Assembly: GCA_023451855.1 (NCBI GenBank)
Contig: JAEXXY010000253.1
Span: forward strand, 1-7,869
Reading direction: 5' to 3'
Origin: Actinomycetes bacterium
Lineage (GTDB): Bacteria; Actinomycetota; Actinomycetes; Actinomycetales; Dermatophilaceae
DNA: 7,869 nt
How positions within the stretch are numbered: position 1 is the stretch's first letter; the number at the start of each line of letters is the position of its first letter. Shown one piece after another: positions 1 through 6,147 of the stretch. The position numbers and the translations under genes were made by a program. The notes under the pieces were generated by a model. That model did not search any database and had not been told where the DNA came from. It was given only the letters and a program-made list of their open reading frames with translations.

Positions 1-1
1 G

Positions 2-265
2 TCCGTGCCGGCCGTCACCGTCGACGCGGCAGACACGACGGGCGCCGGCGACACCTTCTGCGGTGCCCTGGGCGCCGCGTTCGCGCGTGGCCTCGGCGAC
101 CTGGCGGCGCTGCAGCTCGCTTCTGCCGCAGCGTCGTTGGCTGTCGAGAGGTACGGCGCACAGGAGGCCGTGCCGACGATGAAGGAGACTGCCGAACGGG
201 TCGACTCGGCCTTCGGGCGCGGCGCCCCGGTCGCTGCCCCGGAAGGAGTGAACGCTCGTGGATGA
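2..265 (+). CDS. PfkB/ribokinase-family sugar kinase, C-terminal part (5' end outside window)
   Basis: The reading frame is open from the first complete codon at base 2, so only the last 87 or so residues of the kinase are seen. They contain the PfkB C-terminal signature ADTTGAGDTFCGAL. The GAGD at bases 41-52 forms the anion hole and carries the catalytic Asp (codon 50-52), which accepts the proton from the sugar hydroxyl during ATP-dependent phosphorylation. The C-terminal helix with the usual A-A-A-S-L-A-V pattern follows. The substrate cannot be read from this fragment: ribose, fructose, 2-keto-3-deoxygluconate and other sugars are all handled by this family. The stop overlaps the next gene by 8 bases, so the kinase is part of the same operon. 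Family assignment is firm; substrate is unknown. Confidence 0.9.
   Translation, partial: SVPAVTVDAADTTGAGDTFCGALGAAFARGLGDLAALQLASAAASLAVERYGAQEAVPTMKETAERVDSAFGRGAPVAAPEGVNARG
241..248 (+). promoter_or_regulatory. Ribosome binding site for the GTG-started two-domain gene
   Basis: GGAAGGAG lies 9 bases before GTG 258 and inside the end of the kinase gene. It is the only strong purine-rich site nearby and selects GTG 258 as the start. Confidence 0.75.
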
Positions 266-2267
266 CGCCCTCGACCCGCTGGTGCCCCGGCCGCTCGACC
301 GCCCGCGTGCCGTCCCGCTGGACCGCGGCGCCGACCTGACGTCGCTCGACACCGGGAAGATCCTGGCCGCGCCCGACGACCCTGCGGACTGGGCCCGCTG
401 GCGTGACCAGCTGGTCCGCTGGCGCGAGGAGGCGCGGGAACGCCAGTCCTACGACGGCTCGATCTACGAGCGCGACGACCTACGTTGGGCGAGAAGCTGT
501 TTCGTGGTCTCCCAGGTGTGGCTCTGGGACGAGCTGCTGTACGACTTCGAGACGCACCAGTTCACTCCGGAGCGCCTGCTGGCTGACGCGCGGGAGCGGT
601 TCGGCGGTTTCGACGGGATCGTGCTGTGGCATGCCTATCCCGTCATCGGCATCGATGACCGCAACCAGTGGGACTACTACCGTTCCGTGCCCGGACTGAG
701 CCGCCTCGTCGACGACCTGCACGCCGCCGGCGTCCGGGTGTTCGTCGACTACAACCCCTGGGACGTCGGCACGCGGCGTTCGGGCCCCGACGCGGAGGAG
801 CTCGCCTCGCTCGTGGCGGACCTCGACATCGACGGCGTGTTCCTCGACACGCTCAAGCAGGGCGGCGACGAGCTGCTCGAACGGCTCGACGCTGCACGCC
901 CAGGCGTCGCCGTCGAGGGCGAGTCGACGCTCGCTCTGGAGCGGCTCGTCGACCACCCGCTCTCCTGGGCACAGTGGTTCGCCGACTCCCGCGTGCCGGG
1001 CGTCGTGCGGTCACGATGGTTCGAGCAGCGCCACCAGATGCACCACGTCCGCCGTTGGAACCGTGACCACAGCGACGAGCTGCAGTCAGCGTGGCTGAAC
1101 GGGGTGGGCGTCATGGTCTGGGAGGTCGTCTTCGGGGTCTGGGTCGGCTGGAACCAGCGCGACGCCGGGACCCTGCGTCGGATGGCCGCCGCGCAGCGCG
1201 CCCTCGTGGACGTCCTCACCGACGGGACCTGGACCCCGTTGCTCGATCTCGGCGAGGAGGCCGTCGCGGCAGAGGTCTACGCCGCCCGTTACGAACACCC
1301 GACAGGCGTCTTCACGCCACTGGTCAACCGCTCGGGAACCGACGCGAAGGTCGTCGTGGCGGGACGCGATGGCCTCGCCGCCCACGATCTCTGGTCGGGC
1401 CGACGGCTGGGCGAGGGCGACGTCGAGGTCATGGTCCCGGCCCACGGGGTCGGCGGCCTCTGGCAGACCGCACCGGACGCAGACGTGAGCTGGCTCGAAC
1501 CGGCTTCGCCGGCCGTCGCCTCGGCGCGCTTCGAGCACCGCCGGTCACGACTCCTCGCGCCGGTCAGCCCGCCGGTGGGTGCGTCGTCGGCCGACGGACC
1601 CGCAAGGGCTGCCGCGCCCTCCGTCCGCATTCCCGCCGGTGAGCACGTCGTCACGGTCCGCTATCGCTGCCGCGAGACGGGCCTCTACGACGACGCGCCG
1701 TTCGTCGACGAGTGGAAGCCGTTGCACCCGAGGCTGCACGACCAGCGCACCACCGACAGGGTCGTCGCGCTGCCGCACGACGTCGGCGTCGCGACCACCG
1801 AGGTCTCCGAGCGCGACTTCGCGGCCTTCGTGTCGGAGACCGGCCACGAGCCGGTCGTCGCCGTGGGTGCAGCGCCGGCCTGGGCTCGCCGATCGGTGGC
1901 CGAGAGCCACGAGGACAAACCCGTGACCGAGGTCGATCTCGGTGATGCGCGCGCCTACGCCGCCTGGGCGGGCGGGCGGCTGCCGAGCGAGGACGAGTGG
2001 CAGCTCGCGGGGGAGACGGGTGGCCTGGAGCGGCTCCGGCCGGAGGTGTGGAACCTGACGGACAGCGAGCGCAGCGACGGCCGCACCCGGTACGCGATCC
2101 TCAAGGGCGGCTCGCGCCATCGTTCCGAGGGTTCCGACTGGTACTTCGACGGGGGCCTTCGCGGGCCGGAGTTCTCGGCGAAGTACCTCGTTCCCGGGTC
2201 AGGCCTGGGGCGCTCGACAAGCATCGGCTTCCGCATCGCCTGGGACCTGGCAGAGGAGACGTCATGA
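258..2267 (+). CDS. Two-domain protein: glycoside-hydrolase-like TIM barrel fused to an FGE-sulfatase (SUMF1)-like domain
   Basis: 669 residues, with no signal peptide or membrane segment, so probably cytoplasmic. Residues about 80-330 look like a TIM-barrel glycosidase. FDGIVLWHAYP (118-128) and VFVDYNPWD (161-169) look like barrel strands. DGVFLDT ends in D197-T198 and VEGE covers 219-222, so D197 with E220 or E222 are candidate acid/base residues. Residues about 335-400 look like a C-terminal beta domain. Residues about 455-665 match the FGE-sulfatase fold: VATTEVSERDFAAFV, RLPSEDEW (574-581), VWNLTD, LKGGSRHR (615-622) and SIGFRIAWD (655-663). The only cysteines are C81 and C471, so the paired active-site cysteines of true formylglycine-generating enzymes are missing. 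The domain is therefore probably not a sulfatase activator, and may bind substrate or stabilise the protein. The gene overlaps the kinase by 8 bases and the CoA-transferase by 4. The C-terminal assignment is good; the glycosidase assignment is moderate and its family and substrate are unknown. Confidence 0.75.
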   Translation: MDDALDPLVPRPLDRPRAVPLDRGADLTSLDTGKILAAPDDPADWARWRDQLVRWREEARERQSYDGSIYERDDLRWARSCFVVSQVWLWDELLYDFETHQFTPERLLADARERFGGFDGIVLWHAYPVIGIDDRNQWDYYRSVPGLSRLVDDLHAAGVRVFVDYNPWDVGTRRSGPDAEELASLVADLDIDGVFLDTLKQGGDELLERLDAARPGVAVEGESTLALERLVDHPLSWAQWFADSRVPGVVRSRWFEQRHQMHHVRRWNRDHSDELQSAWLNGVGVMVWEVVFGVWVGWNQRDAGTLRRMAAAQRALVDVLTDGTWTPLLDLGEEAVAAEVYAARYEHPTGVFTPLVNRSGTDAKVVVAGRDGLAAHDLWSGRRLGEGDVEVMVPAHGVGGLWQTAPDADVSWLEPASPAVASARFEHRRSRLLAPVSPPVGASSADGPARAAAPSVRIPAGEHVVTVRYRCRETGLYDDAPFVDEWKPLHPRLHDQRTTDRVVALPHDVGVATTEVSERDFAAFVSETGHEPVVAVGAAPAWARRSVAESHEDKPVTEVDLGDARAYAAWAGGRLPSEDEWQLAGETGGLERLRPEVWNLTDSERSDGRTRYAILKGGSRHRSEGSDWYFDGGLRGPEFSAKYLVPGSGLGRSTSIGFRIAWDLAEETS

Positions 2268-3520
2268 CCGAAGACGGCATCGACCGGGTCGGTCAGGGGG
2301 CCCTCTCCGACCTACGCGTCGTGGACGCCTCGACACTCTTCGCCGGTCCCATGACTGCCATGCACCTCGGCGACCTCGGCGCGCACGTCGTCAAGGTCGA
2401 ACACCCCAGGCGTCCCGACCCGGCGCGCGGTCACGGGCCGGAGCGGGACGGGCACAACCTGTGGTTCAAGACGCTCGGCCGCAACAAGCAGATGGTCCAG
2501 CTGGATCTCGGCTCCGACGGAGGCGCGGAGGCATTCCGGCGCCTCGCTGCGACGTCGGACGTCGTCATCGAGAACTTCCGCCCCGACACCCTGGAACGCT
2601 GGGGCCTGGGCTACGACGTCCTCTCCGCCGACAACCCCGGCCTCGTCCTCGCCCGGGTCACCGGGTTCGGGCAGGTCGGTCCGTACCGCCGTCGCCCGGG
2701 TTTCGGCACCCTTGCCGAGGCCATGAGCGGCTTCGCGGCATCGAGTGGTGAGCCCGACGGACCGCCCCTTCTCCCACCGTTCGGGCTTGCCGATGGGATC
2801 GCTTCGCTGGCAACCGCGTTCGCGATCATGAGTGCGCTGCACCAGCGCGAGGCCACCGGCCGAGGGCAGGTGGTCGACGTCGCCATCGTCGAGCCCATCA
2901 TGGCCATGCTCGGGCCGCAGATCTCCCGATGGGACCAGCTCGGCACGGTGCAGCCCCGACAGGGCAACCGGTCGAGCAACAACGCCCCCCGCAACCTGTA
3001 CCGCACCGTGGACGGTCATTGGCTTGCGGTCTCCACCAGCTCGCAGAACATCGCCGAACGCGTGGTGCGGCTCGTCGGTCGGCCCGACCTGGTGAACGAA
3101 CCGTGGTTCGCCACCGGCCGCTCCCGGGCGGAGCACGCGGACGAGCTCGACGCCGCGGTCGGTGGCTGGATCGGCCGCCACACGCGCGATGAGGTCCTCT
3201 CCGAGTTCGAACGGGCCGAGGCTGCGGTCGCGCCGATCTACACCGCCGAGGACATCGCGAAGGACCCGCACCTCCAGGCGCTCGGCACGATCCGGCGCGT
3301 GCCCGACCCCGACCTCGGGGAGGTCGCGATGCAGGGCCCGCTCTTCCGGATGTCGGAGGGTGACGCGCCGACGAAGTGGACCGGCCGTGCTCCCGGCGCC
3401 GATACGGTGTCGGTCCTCATCGAGCTCGGCTACACGGCCGCGGAGATCGACGCTCTCGTGACCGCGGGCGAAGCCGCCGCGAACCCTGCGGGACATTCCG
3501 GAGACGCGAGCCCGAGATGA
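2264..3520 (+). CDS. Family III CoA-transferase (CaiB/BaiF, formyl-CoA transferase-like)
   Basis: 418 residues, the usual length for this family. These enzymes move CoA from an acyl-CoA donor to a carboxylic acid through an aspartyl-CoA thioester. Visible family motifs are LRVVDASTLFAGP (17-29), LGDLGAHVVKVEHP (35-48), VIENFRPDTLERWGL (101-115) and the glycine-rich FGQVGPY region. D177 in PFGLADG sits where the catalytic Asp of Frc-type enzymes lies, just before the helix with HQREATGRGQ. The frame stays open upstream, but the start chosen is ATG 2264. It has AGAGGAGA at 2252-2259, overlaps the previous stop as ATGA, and begins right before the conserved N-terminus. Translation is probably coupled to the gene before it. 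The acid substrate cannot be told from sequence. The pairing with the following lyase suggests a hydroxyacid that is activated and then cleaved, by analogy with itaconate or malate CoA-transferase and lyase pairs. Confidence 0.92.
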   Translation: MTEDGIDRVGQGALSDLRVVDASTLFAGPMTAMHLGDLGAHVVKVEHPRRPDPARGHGPERDGHNLWFKTLGRNKQMVQLDLGSDGGAEAFRRLAATSDVVIENFRPDTLERWGLGYDVLSADNPGLVLARVTGFGQVGPYRRRPGFGTLAEAMSGFAASSGEPDGPPLLPPFGLADGIASLATAFAIMSALHQREATGRGQVVDVAIVEPIMAMLGPQISRWDQLGTVQPRQGNRSSNNAPRNLYRTVDGHWLAVSTSSQNIAERVVRLVGRPDLVNEPWFATGRSRAEHADELDAAVGGWIGRHTRDEVLSEFERAEAAVAPIYTAEDIAKDPHLQALGTIRRVPDPDLGEVAMQGPLFRMSEGDAPTKWTGRAPGADTVSVLIELGYTAAEIDALVTAGEAAANPAGHSGDASPR

Positions 3521-4365
3521 CCGTCCCGCTCACGCTCCTCTACGTGCCCGGAGACCGCGAGGACCGGATCGTCAAGGCGTTCGCCGCGGGGGCGGACGTC
3601 GTCATCGTCGACCTCGAGGATGCCGTCACGGCTGACCGAAAGGCATTGTCCCGGCAAGGCGCCGAGCGTGCCCTCCGATCCCGGGCAGGGTCCGGGGACG
3701 GTGCCCCAGGGTGCCAGGTGCGGGTCAATGCCGTCGGCACGCCGTGGTCCGACGACGACCTCGAGATGGTCCGACGGTTGCCGGCGCCTGTCGGGCTCCG
3801 CATCCCCAAGTGCGAGAACCCGCGTGAGGTCGTGCGCATCGCCGACGCCGTCGGGGACCGACCGCTGCACCTGCTCATCGAGTCGGCCCGTGGGGTGGAG
3901 GCGGCGTACGCCCTGGCCTCGGCGCACCCCGCCGTGGCATCGATCGGCCTCGGCGAGGCGGACCTGCGTGCCGACCTGGGCGTCACCGACGACGCCGGCC
4001 TGCTCTGGGCTCGATCGCGTGTCGTCGTCGCCGCGGCAGCCGCCGGACTCGTAGCGCCTGCGATGTCGGTGCACACCAACGTGCGCGACCTCGACGGTCT
4101 GCGCGAGTCGAGCCTCGTCGGCAAGGCACTGGGGTTCGTCGGTCGGGCGGCGATCCACCCGGCCCAGCTGTCTGCCATCAGAGATGTGTTCACTCCTACG
4201 GAGGAAGAGCTGGATCTCGCGCGCGAGCTGGTCTCGGCTGCAGAGGCCGGGGCGGCCGCGGGGCAGGGTGCCGTCGCGCTGGCCGACGGCAGGTTCGTCG
4301 ACGAGGCCGTCGTGCGCCAGGCCCGACGGGTGATCGCGCGCGGCGCAACCGAGTCCCAGGCGTGA
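3517..4365 (+). CDS. CitE-like acyl-CoA lyase (HpcH/HpaI aldolase family)
   Basis: 282 residues. The family cleaves or forms C-C bonds of CoA esters such as citryl-, citramalyl- or malyl-CoA in a Mg-dependent TIM barrel. Key motifs are present: LYVPGDR (8-14), VDLEDAV (31-37), RVN (69-71), IPKCE (96-100), LIESARG with metal ligand E122, GLGEADLRADLG with metal ligand D149, and AAIHPAQ (211-217) near the CoA site. The length fits the short CitE-like group rather than longer malyl-CoA lyases with an extra C-terminal lid. The frame is open upstream, but ATG 3517 overlaps the CoA-transferase stop as ATGA and starts directly at the conserved N-terminus. Only a weak GGAG (3500-3503) precedes it, so it probably relies on translational coupling. 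It is the last gene of the operon. The exact CoA ester is unknown. Confidence 0.9.
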   Translation: MTVPLTLLYVPGDREDRIVKAFAAGADVVIVDLEDAVTADRKALSRQGAERALRSRAGSGDGAPGCQVRVNAVGTPWSDDDLEMVRRLPAPVGLRIPKCENPREVVRIADAVGDRPLHLLIESARGVEAAYALASAHPAVASIGLGEADLRADLGVTDDAGLLWARSRVVVAAAAAGLVAPAMSVHTNVRDLDGLRESSLVGKALGFVGRAAIHPAQLSAIRDVFTPTEEELDLARELVSAAEAGAAAGQGAVALADGRFVDEAVVRQARRVIARGATESQA

Positions 4366-4382
4366 TGCCCAGCCACGTTGGT

Positions 4383-4402
4383 CGAGTCTGTGTGACGACT
4401 CG
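4383..4402 (+). terminator. Hairpin after the lyase gene, first of two
   Basis: CGAGTC and GACTCG pair around an 8-base loop, 17 bases past the lyase stop. Two G-T pairs could lengthen the stem. There is no T-run, as is common in high-GC actinobacteria. It may end the operon or protect its 3' end. Confidence 0.35.
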
Positions 4403-4418
4403 GTCTGACCTCGTGACA

Positions 4419-4433
4419 GGGAGGACACCTCCC
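4419..4433 (+). terminator. Hairpin after the lyase gene, second of two
   Basis: GGGAGG and CCTCCC form a perfect 6-base-pair stem with a 3-base loop (ACA). Together with the hairpin just before it, this is the most likely end of the four-gene operon. It lacks a T-run, so activity is inferred from shape and position. Confidence 0.4.
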
Positions 4434-4527
4434 GGCGTGGAGTGGAGCCGTCTGACGGTCCGGCCGTTCGTCGCTCCGGCGGGCTCCGACCTGTCTGGGC
4501 GGGGCCTCGCCGGGGAATGTCCATGGC

Positions 4528-4723
4528 ATGGATGACGAGGTGCTGCTCTGCGAGTGGCAGGCGGCCCGTGAGGCCTACGACGAGCTGCTCCAGAAGCTCT
4601 TCGCTCCGGGGGCCGCGAGAGCGTCCAGACGCGCGGCTGCTCCAGGAGGCGACGCGTGGGCGGGACCTCGAGGAGGCGTCGCGACGCCGCTACTACGCCA
4701 GCCGCGGCCTCGGCGGCATCTGA
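4528..4723 (+). pseudogene. Small helical protein gene of about 64 codons, apparently frameshifted
   Basis: From ATG 4528 the frame reads MDDEVLLCEWQAAREAYDEL and on through LQKLFAP, an amphipathic helix with codons ending almost always in G or C. After the run of five G at 4608-4612 this frame becomes Arg/Pro-rich and loses the codon bias. The frame one base ahead takes over with good bias: ERPDARLLQEATRGRDLEE, then ASRRRYYASRGLGGI and a TGA at 4721-4723. Dropping one G gives a continuous 64-residue, charged, two-helix protein with a clean end. GGGGA at 4512-4516 is a fair ribosome site for 4528. I do not recognise the family. The break could be a real mutation, a sequencing error in the G-run, or less likely a programmed +1 shift. 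Confidence 0.5.
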
Positions 4724-4854
4724 ACCCTCAGCCGGGAACCATCTCGAAGAGCACGTCCGCAGCGTCGACGCAGCTCGTCGTGGGGCTGGCGTGCGATCGA
4801 GGCGAGTGCGTCCGTGCAGCCACAGCCGCGCAGCAACACGCCGGCGGCCGTCGG

Positions 4855-5325
4855 TCAGGTGACCTCGTCGAGACGGTGCTCCTCGCCACGGAACGTGAAG
4901 GTGTCGCCCACGTGCTTGCCCGCGATGGCGGCGTAGATGGGCGAGCCGGCGCCGATGCCCTCGTAGCTGACTCCGTCGCAGTCGAACCCGTCGCTGCTGA
5001 CACCGACGACGTAGTGGTCACCGCCGAAGGCCACGACGGCGCCCGGGCGCACCTCGGTCGTCGGGGCGAAGTCGAGCGAGCGGATGGCGTCCAGGGACTC
5101 GCGCGAGTGCGCCGCGGACCGCTCGAACAGACTCTCGAGATCGCCTGCCTCGCTCGACTGGGACGAGTCGCCGGACTCCGGCACGGCGTCCGGGTCCTGG
5201 CGTGCGGCGTCGCGCTCGACGGTGCTCTGGCTCGTCAGGGCTGCGAGCGCTGACTCCGCGTGCGCGATGAGCGCGTCGCGCACGCGGAGCTTGGCGTCGG
5301 CGTCGAGGCTCGTGGGCTGCGTCAT
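4855..5325 (-). CDS. Atypical GreA/GreB-like transcription elongation factor
   Basis: 156 residues, near the usual GreA length. Residues about 92-155 resemble the C-terminal FKBP-like domain of Gre factors, which docks on RNA polymerase: RPGAVVAFGG, then GAGSPIYAAIAGKHVGD (125-141) and TFTFRGEEHRLDEV. The N-terminal half (6-84) is predicted mostly helical, matching the coiled coil that enters the secondary channel. Its tip would be SGDSSQSSEAGDLES (51-65), acidic but unlike the GDLxENAEY tip of classical GreA. It may therefore restart stalled polymerase like Gre, or occupy the channel with another effect. ATG 5325 was chosen because AGGAGA lies 5 bases before it. An in-frame ATG 19 codons upstream lacks such a site and would add residues outside the family pattern. 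The gene looks monocistronic. The fold is fairly sure, the function less so. Confidence 0.75.
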   Translation of the reverse strand: MTQPTSLDADAKLRVRDALIAHAESALAALTSQSTVERDAARQDPDAVPESGDSSQSSEAGDLESLFERSAAHSRESLDAIRSLDFAPTTEVRPGAVVAFGGDHYVVGVSSDGFDCDGVSYEGIGAGSPIYAAIAGKHVGDTFTFRGEEHRLDEVT

Positions 5326-5330
5326 GGATC

Positions 5331-5336
5331 TCTCCT
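5331..5336 (-). promoter_or_regulatory. Ribosome binding site of the Gre-like gene
   Basis: AGGAGA on the - strand, 5 bases before ATG 5325. It decides this start over the in-frame ATG 57 bases upstream. Confidence 0.7.
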
Positions 5337-5369
5337 GCCTGGGGTCAGGGAACTCTGGAGCAACGTCCC

Positions 5370-5399
5370 AAGGTAGATCCACGGCGTGGTCCTGGTCGA
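5370..5399 (-). promoter_or_regulatory. Possible promoter of the Gre-like gene
   Basis: On the - strand, TACCTT (5375-5370) fits the actinobacterial -10 pattern TANNNT. TCGACC (5399-5394) matches TTGACA at four of six bases, with an 18-base spacer. Transcription would start near 5363, giving a leader of about 38 bases. The spacer holds a small palindrome, CCACG-G-CGTGG (5379-5389), that could be an operator. In GC-rich DNA such matches arise by chance. Confidence 0.3.
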
Positions 5400-5414
5400 G
5401 GTCGAGCGCGGGCC

Positions 5415-5433
5415 GGGTCGGCAGGCCGGACCC
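5415..5433 (-). terminator. Hairpin after the membrane-anchored protein gene
   Basis: GGGTC/GACCC plus two inner G-C pairs next to a one-base bulge, with a 4-base loop. It lies about 20 bases past the TAG at 5454 and before the Gre-like gene's promoter region. There is no T-run. It may separate the two - strand genes. Confidence 0.35.
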
Positions 5434-5453
5434 ACCGGCGTCAGGCTGGGCCG

Positions 5454-6062
5454 CTACTCGTTGACGAGGACGGTCACGCCGACGGCGGCCGAGACCGCCG
5501 ACCCTCTCGCCTCCGCGGGAACCGGGATGCTGAAGGTCTTGACCTCATCCGGGGTGCCGTCGGCGTTGTGGGCGTGGGCGTCGGGATGGTCTTCGTCGAG
5601 GTGGTAGGTGTACGCGGCCGTGGCGATGAGTCGGCCGGAACTGTCGTAGAAGCCTGCGCGAGAGGCGAACTCGAGCACATCGCTCACGTCGGACGTGATA
5701 CGGGCCGACGCGTGGACGGCCTTGCCGTCGAAGCGCAGGCCGGTCAGCGCGAGACGGTCGTCAAAGGGGCCGGCGGCCCGGACCGCGTCGCCGCGGCGCG
5801 GGTGAAGGCGGGCCAGCGACGGCAGCTCGGGGTCACCCGTCGGCGCGGCCTGACCGGTCAGCACGGTGACCGGTGTCGCGGCGGCCCGAGGCAGCGGCGC
5901 CGCACCGGGTGCTGCCACCGGTGACGCGGCGTCGCCCGGCCCGTGGTGGGTGAGGCGCACGGCCGCCAGCGATATGCCGAAGACGACGGCGAGGGCGCCG
6001 AGTGCTGCGGGGGCCCTGAGCGCGCGGCGTGGAAGCGGTCCCGGGGCGTCGATCGTGGTCAT
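5454..6062 (-). CDS. Membrane-anchored extracytoplasmic protein of unknown function
   Basis: 202 residues. A short basic N-terminus (PRRALR) leads into a hydrophobic stretch at about 17-36, which fits a signal anchor or uncleaved signal peptide. An Ala/Pro-rich linker (about 41-80) follows, then a domain at about 95-200 with alternating beta-like segments such as LALTGLRFDGKAVHASARI, FYDSSGRLIATAAYTYHL and VSAAVGVTVLV. This resembles small Ig-like or FxLYD-type surface domains, but I do not recognise a family. Residues 154-165 (HLDEDHPDAHAH) hold four His and four acidic residues, which could bind metal. ATG 6062 has AGGA 5 bases upstream. The gene is 85 bases after phoA on the same strand, with a strong hairpin between them, so it may be co-transcribed at a reduced level. 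A link to phosphatase function is only a guess. Confidence 0.8.
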   Translation of the reverse strand: MTTIDAPGPLPRRALRAPAALGALAVVFGISLAAVRLTHHGPGDAASPVAAPGAAPLPRAAATPVTVLTGQAAPTGDPELPSLARLHPRRGDAVRAAGPFDDRLALTGLRFDGKAVHASARITSDVSDVLEFASRAGFYDSSGRLIATAAYTYHLDEDHPDAHAHNADGTPDEVKTFSIPVPAEARGSAVSAAVGVTVLVNE

Positions 6063-6089
6063 GGCGGTCCTGTCGGGGAGAGTCGTGGG

Positions 6090-6131
6090 GCCCGAGCCCG
6101 AAGGCGGATGGTGACCGCCTCGGGCTCGGGC
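6090..6131 (-). terminator. Strong hairpin between phoA and the membrane-anchored protein gene
   Basis: Bases 6090-6101 pair perfectly with 6120-6131 (12 base pairs). A6102 is bulged, and 6103-6107 pair with 6115-6119 (5 more), leaving a 7-base loop. It begins 16 bases past the phoA stop. No T-run follows on the - strand. It may act as a terminator, a partial terminator, or a 3' block to RNA decay that keeps phoA message in excess over the downstream gene. Confidence 0.6.
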
Positions 6132-6147
6132 GAGGTTGCAGCGTCGG

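Noticed and set aside
1997..2263. Longer N-terminus for the CoA-transferase
   Set aside because: The upstream extension is an Arg/Gly/Pro-rich shadow of the FGE-like domain. The ATGA junction at 2264 with AGAGGAGA before it is the natural start.
2312..3496. Long open frame on the - strand across the CoA-transferase
   Set aside because: Mirror frame of a GC-rich gene with Arg/Gly/Asp-rich product and no recognisable motifs; the + strand frame carries clear family signatures.
4728..4860. Short - strand reading frame ending in DVLFEMVPG just downstream of the Gre-like gene
   Set aside because: No ribosome site or good start is visible, the upstream part is low-complexity Thr/Ser/Arg, and most of the frame overlaps the Gre-like gene. 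The last 15 residues look protein-like but this is not enough to call a gene.
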